A program made the position numbers and the translations under genes. The notes beneath the pieces are model-generated. The model was not told the DNA's origin and did no database searches. It saw only the letters and a program-made list of their open reading frames with translations. 64,000 nt of DNA from Verrucomicrobiales bacterium (GTDB lineage Bacteria > Verrucomicrobiota > Verrucomicrobiia > Limisphaerales > CANJXF01): positions 1 through 64,000 of the forward strand of contig CANJXF010000014.1 of NCBI GenBank assembly GCA_947478865.1. Reading direction: 5' to 3'. This document shows positions 16,285 to 24,936 of this stretch, in pieces. Each line of letters starts with the position of its first letter. Within the stretch, counting starts at the first letter, position 1.

Positions 16285-17612
16285 TGAAAACACTTTACCT
16301 CGATATCTTTAGCGGGATCAGCGGCGACATGTTTCTGGGTGCGATGCTCGATCTCGGCGTCGATTTTCATCAGCTCGAAACGGAGCTAGCAAAGCTGCAC
16401 CTCGATGGTTATCACCTGCACGCCTCCCGCCAGCAGAAGTCCCAGATTGAAGGGGTGAAATTCGATGTTCATCTCGCTCATCATGACGAGCATGACCATG
16501 ACCACGGTCACGGTCATAAACATTCGCCCGAGCATTCTCACGCCGATGGGCATTCGCATGCTCATGAACATTCCCGCGAGCACCATCACCACCATGAACA
16601 CGGCGAGCACGAACATCATCATGAGGAACCGGAGCACGGGAGGAATTTTTCCGAAATCCAACACCTGATTGCCCGCAGCTCGCTTTCGAGTTGGGTCAAG
16701 GCAAAATCAACCGCCATCTTCCGGCGCATCGCGGTTGCCGAAGGAAAAATTCATGGGATGCCGGCCGAGCAGGTTCATTTTCATGAGGTTGGTGCTGTCG
16801 ATTCCATCGTCGACATCGTGGGAGCCTGCATTGCCGTGGAACTGCTCGGCAAACCCCGCATTCAAGCCAGCCCGGTCACCGAGGGAACCGGCTGGATTAA
16901 TTGTGCGCACGGCCGATTTCCCGTTCCTGCTCCCGCCACGCTGGCCATTCTCGGCGAGCGCGGAATTCCGATTACGCAGTGCGTCGAACCGCACGAGCTC
17001 ATCACTCCCACGGGGGCGGCATTGCTCGCGGAACTCGTGGAGGTTTTCGGCCCAATGCAAGGGCTGACTGCGGCGCGAATTGGCTTCGGCCTCGGCACGC
17101 GCGATCACAAAACCCGCCCGAACGTTCTTCGCGCCATTTTGGGTGAAGCGGATTCCGGCGCCCACGACTGGGAAACCGATACGATTGCGGTGTTGGAAAC
17201 CAATCTCGATGATGTCAGCGGGGAGATTCTCGGGCACTTCGTGGAACGAGCCCTGGCAGCCGGTGCATTGGATGTTTTTCATACGCCGATTCAAATGAAG
17301 AAAAATCGTCCCGGCGTTTTGCTAACGGTTTTGTGCCCGATTTCCGATGCGGATAAATTCAGCGCAATGATCCTGCTCGAAACCAGCGCGTTCGGCGTCC
17401 GGCGCTCCACGGCCGAGCGGCGCAAACTTCAGCGCGAGTTTGCCGTGATCAAAACTTCGCTGGGAACCGTCACGGTGAAGGTCGGCAAGTTGAATGGCAA
17501 AACTGTCCAGATCACGCCGGAGTTTGAGTCGTGCAAGAAATTGGCAAATGAGCGAAACGTTTCGCTCAAGGAAGTTTACGACGCAGTCGCGCTCAGCAAA
17601 TCCGAAATGTGA
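16284..17612 (+). CDS. larC: LarC, nickel insertion enzyme of nickel-pincer cofactor synthesis
   Basis: The 442-residue protein begins MKTLYLDIFSGISGDMFLGA, the LarC signature. Residues 63-119 form a very histidine-rich linker (roughly half His), fit for nickel storage or delivery. The conserved core VHFHEVGAVDSIVDIVGA follows, and the C-terminal part (VLETNLDDVSGEILG...) is in the same frame. In lactobacilli larC is expressed through a programmed frameshift (larC1/larC2); here one uninterrupted frame encodes both parts. The enzyme uses CTP to place nickel in the pincer. It ends directly against the convergent Rieske gene. Confidence 0.93.
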   Translation: MKTLYLDIFSGISGDMFLGAMLDLGVDFHQLETELAKLHLDGYHLHASRQQKSQIEGVKFDVHLAHHDEHDHDHGHGHKHSPEHSHADGHSHAHEHSREHHHHHEHGEHEHHHEEPEHGRNFSEIQHLIARSSLSSWVKAKSTAIFRRIAVAEGKIHGMPAEQVHFHEVGAVDSIVDIVGACIAVELLGKPRIQASPVTEGTGWINCAHGRFPVPAPATLAILGERGIPITQCVEPHELITPTGAALLAELVEVFGPMQGLTAARIGFGLGTRDHKTRPNVLRAILGEADSGAHDWETDTIAVLETNLDDVSGEILGHFVERALAAGALDVFHTPIQMKKNRPGVLLTVLCPISDADKFSAMILLETSAFGVRRSTAERRKLQREFAVIKTSLGTVTVKVGKLNGKTVQITPEFESCKKLANERNVSLKEVYDAVALSKSEM

Positions 17613-17966
17613 TTATTTCGTTTCCGGCGAATTCTGTTCCAGCCAGATCACGCCGTCGTGAACTGCGAATTTCAACTTCTTGAGGCGCGCTCCCTCGCAG
17701 GGGCCGCGCACGCACAACCCGGTTGCCGGCTCGTAAAGTGCGCCGTGTGATTGGCAGAAAAAGTGTCGCCCGTCTCGGCTGAAAATTTCTCCGTCGCCGC
17801 CGTCGAGGCTGAGCGGAAGATGCCGGCAGACGTTTTCGTAGCCCACTAGTTTTCCGTCAAAACGAGCCACAAATCCCCGCACGTTTCTTCCGGCGCGAAC
17901 AAACACAAAGGATATGGTTTGACCTTCGGTCAATTCAGATTCCGGCGCAATCGGGCATTTCTTCAA
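17613..17966 (-). CDS. small Rieske [2Fe-2S] protein
   Basis: The 117-residue soluble protein has the Rieske ligands in VCRHLPLSLD (Cys-x-His) and FFCQSHGALY (Cys-x-x-His), the second followed by the usual GxxYxPxTG-like GALYEPATG. This is the size of a stand-alone Rieske ferredoxin, such as the electron donor of a dioxygenase or a NirD-like protein. No partner enzyme lies beside it. Two further cysteines (GLCVRGPC) lie after the second motif. Confidence 0.87.
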   Translation of the reverse strand: MKKCPIAPESELTEGQTISFVFVRAGRNVRGFVARFDGKLVGYENVCRHLPLSLDGGDGEIFSRDGRHFFCQSHGALYEPATGLCVRGPCEGARLKKLKFAVHDGVIWLEQNSPETK

Positions 17967-18049
17967 CGCGGGAAACCTAGTTCAGCCCGCGATCGGGCGG
18001 AAGCCAAATTGGCATGGCAACCGACTCCGGCTTGAGTCATGTTTCAGAC

Positions 18050-19078
18050 ATGAAAACCGTTCAACTCATCGCCCATGGGGCGCCCGGAACAATGGAATTG
18101 CGCGACCTCCCCGCGCCGAACCCCGGCCCTGAAGACGTTGTCGTGCGGGTCGGCGCCTGCGGATTGAACCGGCTCGATTTGTGGGCGGAGGAAGGCGCTT
18201 TGCCGATCCCAATCGCCTTGCCCCGCACGCTCGGCAGCGAAATTGCCGGGGAAATTTTATCGGTCGGATCCAACGTTACTTCCTGGAGGGCGGGCGATCG
18301 GGTCGCAGTCCAATCCAATTTGTATTGCGGCGAATGCGAGTTTTGCATGCGTGGCGAAGAATCGATCTGCGTGCGCGGCCAGCTCATGGGCGTCCAGCGC
18401 GACGGCGGTTTTGCCGAACAGGTGCTCGCTCCCGCGGCCTCGTTGATCGCCTTGCCCGACGCCGTCAGTTTTGAAACTTCCGCTGCACTCAGTCTGGCGG
18501 GCAGCACTGCCATGCATATGCTCACCACCCGTGCCCGGGTTTGTTCCGGCGATTGGGTTCTGGTCATCGGCGGGACCAGCGGCGTCGGTTCGGCCGCCAT
18601 TCAAATCGCCAAACAGCTCGGCGCCTACGTCATCAGCACCGGCTCGACCGCCGCCAAACGGGAATTCGCTTCCCGCATCGGCGCGGATTATGTCGTGGAT
18701 TCTGCCGACGGCGCATGGCCTGCCGAAGTGCGAAAGATCACCGGCAAACGGGGCGTCGATCTCATCGTCGAACACGTTGGTGGGTCCGTTTTGCTCCAGT
18801 GTCTGGAATGCCTGGCGCGCGGCGGATCCATCGTGACCTGCGGCGCCACGGCCGGTCGCGAAGTCGCGATTCAGCTCTGGCCGCTGTTCGTGAAAGAGCA
18901 GAGCATCGTCGGCAGTTACGGCCGCAATCGAGCCGATTTGCAAAACACCTTGCTGTGGGCAGAGCAGGGGAAATTGAAACCCGCGATCGATAAAACCTAC
19001 AGCTTGGCGGAAACCTCAAACGCATTTGCCCAACTTCGGGACCGGGCCGTGATGGGAAAATTGCTCGTAAAACCGTGA
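18050..19078 (+). CDS. medium-chain zinc-type dehydrogenase/quinone reductase
   Basis: From the ATG at 18050 the product has 342 residues. The structural zinc motif C93, C96, C99, C107 (YCGECEFCMRGEESIC) is complete. The nucleotide-binding GGTSGVGSAAIQ lies in the second domain. The catalytic region reads GACGLNRLDLW, where the NRLD resembles the quinone oxidoreductase branch rather than the classic GTD-H of alcohol dehydrogenases. The substrate is uncertain: an alcohol, enone or quinone with NAD(P)H. An upstream ATG at 18014 would add 12 residues. Confidence 0.87.
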   Translation: MKTVQLIAHGAPGTMELRDLPAPNPGPEDVVVRVGACGLNRLDLWAEEGALPIPIALPRTLGSEIAGEILSVGSNVTSWRAGDRVAVQSNLYCGECEFCMRGEESICVRGQLMGVQRDGGFAEQVLAPAASLIALPDAVSFETSAALSLAGSTAMHMLTTRARVCSGDWVLVIGGTSGVGSAAIQIAKQLGAYVISTGSTAAKREFASRIGADYVVDSADGAWPAEVRKITGKRGVDLIVEHVGGSVLLQCLECLARGGSIVTCGATAGREVAIQLWPLFVKEQSIVGSYGRNRADLQNTLLWAEQGKLKPAIDKTYSLAETSNAFAQLRDRAVMGKLLVKP

Positions 19079-19112
19079 GCCGGCCGCGCGTGCGCATTTT
19101 CTGGAAAATCAG

Positions 19113-19141
19113 TTGACGCACCGAATAGCCATTTGTAAATT
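19113..19141 (+). promoter_or_regulatory. putative sigma70-type promoter of tRNA-Asn
   Basis: TTGACG (19113-19118) and TAAATA (19136-19141) are separated by 17 bases and end 14 bases before the tRNA, a good fit to -35 and -10 elements. Confidence 0.5.
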
Positions 19142-19155
19142 ACGCGTCCTTTGGT

Positions 19156-19231
19156 ATCCAAGGTAGCTCAATGGTAGAGCTCCGCACTGTTAATGCGGCT
19201 GTTGAAGGTTCGAGCCCTTCCCTTGGAGCCA
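19156..19231 (+). tRNA. tRNA-Asn (anticodon GUU), CCA encoded
   Basis: All four arms fold: acceptor TCCAAGG/CCTTGGA, D arm GCTC...GAGC, anticodon stem CCGCA/TGCGG with loop CTGTTAA (anticodon GTT), and T arm GAAGG/CCTTC around TTCGAGC. The mature 3' end ACC-type tail (GCCA) is present at 19228-19231. Confidence 0.97.
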
Positions 19232-19322
19232 TCTTCAAACCGTCCTGTTCCCGAGGGTTAATTCTCCGAAAAAACGCTGATATCTTAGTCCACGAAAGTT
19301 TCCAGAGACTTCGAAGTGGCTT

Positions 19323-20894
19323 TTGCATAACCTCTTCGAAAACTTTCTGAGTAAAACAAAATTCATCACGGTTCTGTTGGCGCTGTTCGTTGGCGGTTTC
19401 GCTCGCGGGGCGGGAGTCACGCTTGTCACCCATGGCTTCAATAGCAGCATCGACGGCTGGATTATTCCGATGGCTGGAAAGATGGCCCAATATCCGGCGC
19501 TGCCCGGAACCAATTCCAGCTGTTACGAACTTTCCATCACGCGTAATGCGCAGAGCCAATACGTCGCGTTGGCAACGCTGATTAGCGGCGTTGAACCGTT
19601 GGTCGCAAACTCAGGTGAAATTTTCATCAAGCTCGACTGGTCCACTCTTTCGGGCATTGGCGGCGCTTCCTCGACCGTTATCGCCAATGCGGCCGCGAGC
19701 GCACTGTTCTCGACGAACCTGATTTCAGCTTTGGGCGGCAGGTCGTTGACGGAATTGCCCCTTCACCTGGCGGGGCACAGTCGCGGTGGATCAGTCGTTT
19801 CCGAAATGGCCCGACTTCTTGGCGCGCAGGGGCTGTGGGTGGACCACGTCACCACACTCGATCCGCGCCCCGTCGGTTCGCTTGGCGATCCGGCCATGAA
19901 AAACTACGCCAATATTTTGTTCGCCGACAATTATTGGCAGAACCTGGGCGACGGATTGTTCGTGCCGAATGGCCAATCCATTGCCGGTGCTTACAACCGT
20001 CAATTAACGGATTTAAACGGCGGCGATTCCTCGTCCCACACCGATGTGCATCTCTGGTATCACGCCACGATTGATACGAATGTTTCCCTGACCGTTGATT
20101 TTGCGACCATCAATGCGACACAGCGACAAACCTGGTGGAAATCCAATGAAACAGCCGGCGCGACCGCGGGATTCTTTTATAGTTTGATGGGCGGTGGGGA
20201 TCGATTGAGCAACCTCGAGCCGGCTGGAGCGGGGAATGGCCGGGTTCGCGATGGCTACAATAAAGTCTGGGACCTTGGAGCGGGTGTCGCGACGAATCGC
20301 GATGCCTTGCCCGCGAACAATGGCGCATGGCCGAACCTGCTGAAGTTAAATGTCACCAGCACGAACCGGCTATCGGTGGATGACCCCATTGCGCTGAGTT
20401 TCTACACGCAATCCGGCGCAACCACTTCGTTGACTTCCGAGGTCCGTTTTTTCCTCGACCAGGATGCCAACCCTTACACGGCGAACAACGTGGAGATTTT
20501 TCAAACCAACATTTTATCCACGGGGACGAGCCATGTTGCGCTGAACAGCCTTAACCTTTTGCTTGATCGAACCAACACCCCGCCGGGCACCTACAATTTG
20601 TTTGCGCGGATCTACGACGGAGTTCATGCCCGCTATCTTTACGCTTCGCAAAAAGTTTCGATTCTCCCGAGCCGAAATGCTCCGGGCCTAAGCGCGCCGC
20701 GCTTGGAAAACGCGCAACTTCATTTCAATATTAATGGATTCATCGGGCAAACCGTGGTTGTGCAAACCTCGTCCAATCTTCTGCAATGGACTTCCCTCAG
20801 CACCAATACACTCGGCCTGGCTCCCCTGGAAGTCGTGAGCCAGCCCGTCTCCAGTTTGTCGCCGCGCTTTTATCGCGCGGCGCTGGTTCAGTAG
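19323..20894 (+). CDS. secreted alpha/beta-hydrolase (lipase-like) with C-terminal sorting-like module
   Basis: The 523-residue frame starts with TTG; no ATG precedes the signal peptide (FITVLLALFVGGFARGA). An oxyanion motif VTHGFN (H37, G38) and the nucleophile elbow LAGHSRGG (S153) mark an alpha/beta hydrolase; TTLDPRPVG and the later DVHLWYH could give the Asp and His of the triad. A CARDB-like or Ig-like region follows, then a C-terminal module (VVVQTSSNLLQWTSL ... PRFYRAALVQ) similar to that of the EEP protein at 14263-15414. Substrate unknown; lipid or polysaccharide esters are plausible. It begins about 90 bases after the tRNA. Confidence 0.75.
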   Translation: MHNLFENFLSKTKFITVLLALFVGGFARGAGVTLVTHGFNSSIDGWIIPMAGKMAQYPALPGTNSSCYELSITRNAQSQYVALATLISGVEPLVANSGEIFIKLDWSTLSGIGGASSTVIANAAASALFSTNLISALGGRSLTELPLHLAGHSRGGSVVSEMARLLGAQGLWVDHVTTLDPRPVGSLGDPAMKNYANILFADNYWQNLGDGLFVPNGQSIAGAYNRQLTDLNGGDSSSHTDVHLWYHATIDTNVSLTVDFATINATQRQTWWKSNETAGATAGFFYSLMGGGDRLSNLEPAGAGNGRVRDGYNKVWDLGAGVATNRDALPANNGAWPNLLKLNVTSTNRLSVDDPIALSFYTQSGATTSLTSEVRFFLDQDANPYTANNVEIFQTNILSTGTSHVALNSLNLLLDRTNTPPGTYNLFARIYDGVHARYLYASQKVSILPSRNAPGLSAPRLENAQLHFNINGFIGQTVVVQTSSNLLQWTSLSTNTLGLAPLEVVSQPVSSLSPRFYRAALVQ

Positions 20895-21268
20895 CGCATT
20901 GGCCTGGCCGTATCCTCGCGACCCATCACGATCGGACTGGCGATGGCCGGATTGCTTTGGAACTGCTTTCGAGGGGGAATTCTGGGAAAAGACGCGTTCG
21001 GGATCCAAAACAATGGGGGCACCCGAAGGTTTAAAATCTCTGCGGTGAAGCATCTGCGAGGGCCGAAGGTCCGCCCTGTGAAAGCCTGGGCTGAAGCGCC
21101 AGCGCAGGCCGGGGAAACGGTCCCGACAAAACGATCGTCCACCCTGAAAGGAAGGACATGTTGCGCGCAAATGAACGCCGAAAATGGTTTCGACCTTCCA
21201 GGCCTTGCGAGAAATCAAACGTCCGTGACCTGGGCCTCCGTTCGTTTCACGAACTCCGGCCCAGGCTG
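20895..21268. other. intergenic stretch, possibly a decayed dispersed repeat
   Basis: No gene is supported here, although frames are open on both strands (for example 20943-21404 plus). The segment 21040-21130 is GC-rich and reads on either strand as the sort of low-complexity text often seen in multi-copy intergenic elements of this phylum. That it is repeated elsewhere cannot be seen in this window. Confidence 0.3.
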
Positions 21269-23470
21269 TCACATTGCGGGGCTTTCAGCCCTATTTGTGA
21301 AATTCGTGACGGAACGGCGTCGCTTCTCAAAACCAATTTGCTCAAACGGGATCGCCTCGAAGCCGGGCAGGTGTTTGAAAAGTTCGGCGGCGGGACGTAA
21401 TTGAAAATCTCCGTTGGCCGCGTCCACGAAACCGGGATCGCTATCGGTCTGCCACATTTGGTCGGCGGAATACTTCCAGTTGCCGCTGCTCCTCTCGCGC
21501 GAACGGATCAGGACGTTGTTTTTCGCAAAGCTGTTGCGCGGCTGGCCGGGCTGCGGGTTCATGTAACCGACCAGCTCGGGATAACGCGTCGTGTAGGGCG
21601 GCTTCGTGATGTCCACCTCTTGCAATAGCTTTTCCTGGAAGAAGCAATCTTCCCCGCCATTGATGGCGTTCTTCCAGCGGGCATCGTCCCATGGCGCGGA
21701 ACCGAGAGCGCGCGGGCAATCGATGAAAATATTATTCTCGGCGCGGAGGTCGTGGCCGCCGTGGGAAAAGATTGTGCCGAAGCTGCCCGCCCCGGGATGG
21801 CCGCAACGCAGAAAAATATTTCCAAAGACAAGATCGCCGCCGTCGCCGTCATCGAAATAAATCGCGGCTGTGCCGTGGCCCATGGGACTGCCGATGTCCT
21901 TCCAAAAATTGTAGCGGATGATATTGCCGCGACAGGAGGGATTGCGGCCTTTGTAAAGCGCGCCGGCATCGTCGGTTTCCATGACGACGTTGCTCACGCG
22001 GTTGAATTCGAAGATGTGATCGTTGCCGTTGAGGAGGACGGCTTGATGCGGCGCGTCGTGGAGGACGTTGTGGGCGGCGCGATTGCCGACGCCTCCGAGC
22101 ACGATGCCGTAAGCCGCCGTCAACTGGTGCCGGGAGAATCCCCAGATGTGATTGTTCAACGCCTGGTGATGGGCGGGCGTGAGCGTTTTGCGGTCGCCAC
22201 CTTCCAGAACGAGCCCCCCGGTGCCCGTGTCGTGGATGTCGCAACTCTCGATGACGTGTCCCGCGCCGCCGGTCACGCGAATGCCGAGCTGCCGCGTGTT
22301 CCGCACGACGCAGCTTTCGAGGCGATTGCTGCGGCCAGCGGAAATTTCAACGCCATTGCCGAGCGATGCTTCAAAGATAAAACCGCGAACGGCGACGTGT
22401 TCGACATTGGTCAGCACGAGGAGAGGCGCGTTGAGAATGGAGAGCGTGACGCGTGCGTCTTTCAAGGCGGAAGGCGGCCAGAAATAGAGCATGCCTGCGA
22501 CGCGGTCGATGTAGAATTCGCCGGGTTCGTCGAGTTCTTCGAGAAGGTTCAGGGCGCGAAAGCGGCGCGGCGAAGGATTGCCCTGCTTGACGCTGTAGAG
22601 CGAGGGCGTGGCCAGAGTGATTTGGTGTTTCTCGCGCTCGATGGATTTTACCTTGATCGTTTCCTCATACCAATCGAAGCACCAGTAACCTTGCAGCCAG
22701 AGGCCTGGCGCGGCGTTCCAGCGGTCGGGGCGCGCATCGCTGTATTCAAAAATGCCCGGGCGATTTGATTTATCGCCTTCACGCGGGTTGGAACCGGAGT
22801 CGATGATCTTGGAAATGGTGGCCCAACCCTGGTTCGGCCAGCGAGCCAGAGTCATGCGTCGATCCTGGAAAAACAATTCGGGCGCAGCCGGAACGCCGCG
22901 AAATTTTTCCGGGAACTCAGGAATTTCAATTGAGTTAAATTGTTCCTCCCCGCCCCGCGCGCCACGAGAGGTGGGAGGATTAGAGGAGAGGGGAGGTCTC
23001 CTATCCCCAGCCCCCTCCTCATTTTGGGAAGAGAGTGCGTTTTTGCCGCGGAGGTTTAGTTGAAACACCTTGCCGTGAGCCATTGGGTCAAGTCGCGCAA
23101 GAACCGTGACGTTCGTTATCAAACCAAAAGCCGTGGCGGGCAACGCCGGTCCGCCCGTCAGGCGGACTTCTTCGCCGGATGCTGTTTGCCATAGCACCGG
23201 GTATTTTGCCGTGCCGGAATCTTTTTCGGCGAGCTCGAGACTGTTGGTCAGGCAATAGGTGCCGCCATGCACAATGATGGTCACCGGCTCACGAAGCGGC
23301 TGGTCGTGTTTGAGTTTGCGGACGGCGTCGCGGGCATGGGCTAAACTGGCGAAAGGCTTTCGCTTAGAACCGGAGTTCGCATCGCTGCCGGTGGTCGCGA
23401 CATGGAATGTTTCGCACTGAGCGCTGCTCACGGTGAAAATAAAAACCGCAAAACAAAAAATCCGAATCAT
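21269..23470 (-). CDS. secreted right-handed beta-helix protein
   Basis: The 733-residue protein starts with a signal peptide (MIRIFCFAVFIFTVSSAQC). Next comes FHVATTGSDANSGS-KPFASLAHARDAVR, the DUF1565-like opening of parallel beta-helix polysaccharide-active proteins. The middle holds many helix-coil repeats typical of pectate-lyase-like folds (GNGVEISAGRSNRLESCVVRNT, HVIESCDIHDTGTGGLVLEGG, DHIFEFNRVSNVVMETDDAGAL). It probably binds or cleaves a polysaccharide outside the cytoplasm; catalytic residues cannot be assigned. Residues about 147-177 (Gly/Pro/Arg-rich) interrupt the fold and look like an inserted repeat. Confidence 0.85.
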   Translation of the reverse strand: MIRIFCFAVFIFTVSSAQCETFHVATTGSDANSGSKRKPFASLAHARDAVRKLKHDQPLREPVTIIVHGGTYCLTNSLELAEKDSGTAKYPVLWQTASGEEVRLTGGPALPATAFGLITNVTVLARLDPMAHGKVFQLNLRGKNALSSQNEEGAGDRRPPLSSNPPTSRGARGGEEQFNSIEIPEFPEKFRGVPAAPELFFQDRRMTLARWPNQGWATISKIIDSGSNPREGDKSNRPGIFEYSDARPDRWNAAPGLWLQGYWCFDWYEETIKVKSIEREKHQITLATPSLYSVKQGNPSPRRFRALNLLEELDEPGEFYIDRVAGMLYFWPPSALKDARVTLSILNAPLLVLTNVEHVAVRGFIFEASLGNGVEISAGRSNRLESCVVRNTRQLGIRVTGGAGHVIESCDIHDTGTGGLVLEGGDRKTLTPAHHQALNNHIWGFSRHQLTAAYGIVLGGVGNRAAHNVLHDAPHQAVLLNGNDHIFEFNRVSNVVMETDDAGALYKGRNPSCRGNIIRYNFWKDIGSPMGHGTAAIYFDDGDGGDLVFGNIFLRCGHPGAGSFGTIFSHGGHDLRAENNIFIDCPRALGSAPWDDARWKNAINGGEDCFFQEKLLQEVDITKPPYTTRYPELVGYMNPQPGQPRNSFAKNNVLIRSRERSSGNWKYSADQMWQTDSDPGFVDAANGDFQLRPAAELFKHLPGFEAIPFEQIGFEKRRRSVTNFTNRAESPAM
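22940..23032 (-). repeat. probable short repeat inserted in frame in the beta-helix gene
   Basis: On the minus strand this segment reads as polypurine/polypyrimidine text (GAGGAGGGGGCTGGGGATAG, then CCTCCCCTCTCCTCTAATCC) encoding NEEGAGDRRPP-LSSNPPTSRG-ARGGEE. It is compositionally unlike the flanking beta-helix sequence and keeps the frame. Similar text is widespread between genes in this phylum as I remember it; copies cannot be shown within this window. Confidence 0.4.
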
Positions 23471-23550
23471 AGAAATCGCTTCAGTTGAGCACGCGGATTG
23501 CGCCGCTTGCAGTGTTCTTTCCAGGCGTTCAAGACCCGCTTTGAACCCGC

Positions 23551-24834
23551 CTAAATTGCCTGGTCGTAAATCCGCTTAAATACCTGGTCCGCTCCTTCGC
23601 CAGCACGATTCGGGTCCACGATGGTGATTCCGTCCCTGCCGAACCGCGCGGTGACGGGCGCGCCTTTGCCTTGCTCGAGGTATTTGAAATTCAGATCCCG
23701 CACAATGGCGGCGGCATGGACCATCGCGACGGTGATGCGCGCGTCTTCGGCGGTGGGATAAATTTCTGAAACGGCTTGGAGCGAGTCGCCAAAAAATTTC
23801 ATGCGGCAAATCGCTGCGAGCCCGACCGTCAAACTATCCACGCCATAACCGACGTAGGCTTTGGTTCCATCCGGGCGCGCGACTTCTCGGGTGAAATGGT
23901 TGTTGCTGGTGCGCGAGCCGCCGCCGTTGTTCCAGAAACGAAACCCGCGATATTGCTGGTCGCTTTCCACTTTGCCATCCGCGCCGACGATTTCGTGGCC
24001 TTGATTGACCGGTCCTTCGAAGTCGGCGGGGGTGATCCAGTTGTTGTGGAAATTGATGCTCATGCCGTTCTCGAAATCGACGCGCACCTGCACGGCGTCG
24101 TAGGCGTTGATGCCATCGCGCACCAGGCGTTTCTTCTGTCCAACCGCCGTGAGCGAAGCCGGTTTGCTTTTGTAATAGCTGTAAATCAAGTCGGTCCAGT
24201 GCGGTCCGACGTAGCTGAACGGGTCGCTTTGCTCGGCCCATTTGAAGGTGCTCAACGAAACTTCGAGCGGCTCTTCAAGATAGGCCGTGCCGTAGAGCGG
24301 GGCGCCGATGCGTTTCTGAATGTCATCGCGAATCCGCAAATGATCCGGGTCGTAGCGCTTGTGCATGTCCACCGCGACCACGCGATTTTTCTTCTGCGCG
24401 AGTTCGATGATCTGATCGGCTTCGTGAATGGAAAGGCACATCGGTTTTTCTGTGATGACGTGAACGCCGCGTTCGAGCGCCGCCAGGATCACTTCCGTGT
24501 GCAAATTATCGGGCGTTGCGACAGCCATCACGTCGAGGTCTGGAAAATCGCGCAGGACATCGAGCCACGGCGTCGTCCCGAAATAAGCCTTCGGTTCATC
24601 GCCGGTCCACGCTTTGAAATTCTTTTGTGCGAGCAGCGCTGATTTTTCGGAGCGCGTGGCGACTGCGACCAATTCAAATTTGATGGGTGCAAAATCGCGG
24701 GTCCATTTGTCGAGCCCGACGCGGCCGAGCTGCGAAGAAATTCCTGCGCGCTGCAGGTCCGCGTAGGCGCGGGCATGGACGTCGCCGCCGAACATTCCTG
24801 CACCGATGAGAGCAATTTTAATTGTGCCTTCCAT
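23551..24834 (-). CDS. Gfo/Idh/MocA-family oxidoreductase
   Basis: The 427-residue protein has an N-terminal NAD(P)-binding Rossmann domain (IKIALIGAGMFGGDVHA) and the family's EKP motif (VHVITEKPMCLS), followed by the alpha/beta C-terminal domain with VAVDMHKRYDPDH, where Lys and His fit catalytic positions. No signal peptide, so it is cytoplasmic. Such enzymes oxidise or reduce sugars, inositols and related compounds. It is 80 bases upstream of the beta-helix gene on the same strand, so both could serve degradation of one polysaccharide, by inference. Confidence 0.88.
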   Translation of the reverse strand: MEGTIKIALIGAGMFGGDVHARAYADLQRAGISSQLGRVGLDKWTRDFAPIKFELVAVATRSEKSALLAQKNFKAWTGDEPKAYFGTTPWLDVLRDFPDLDVMAVATPDNLHTEVILAALERGVHVITEKPMCLSIHEADQIIELAQKKNRVVAVDMHKRYDPDHLRIRDDIQKRIGAPLYGTAYLEEPLEVSLSTFKWAEQSDPFSYVGPHWTDLIYSYYKSKPASLTAVGQKKRLVRDGINAYDAVQVRVDFENGMSINFHNNWITPADFEGPVNQGHEIVGADGKVESDQQYRGFRFWNNGGGSRTSNNHFTREVARPDGTKAYVGYGVDSLTVGLAAICRMKFFGDSLQAVSEIYPTAEDARITVAMVHAAAIVRDLNFKYLEQGKGAPVTARFGRDGITIVDPNRAGEGADQVFKRIYDQAI

Positions 24835-24936
24835 AAGATTGTCGCGGCGCTTTGTGGCCGCGGAAAATTTCGTAGAGTCTGTGGCCGGACGGATTTGCCG
24901 TCTAGTCTTTATGCGCGGAGTGGCCCCGGCGCAAAT

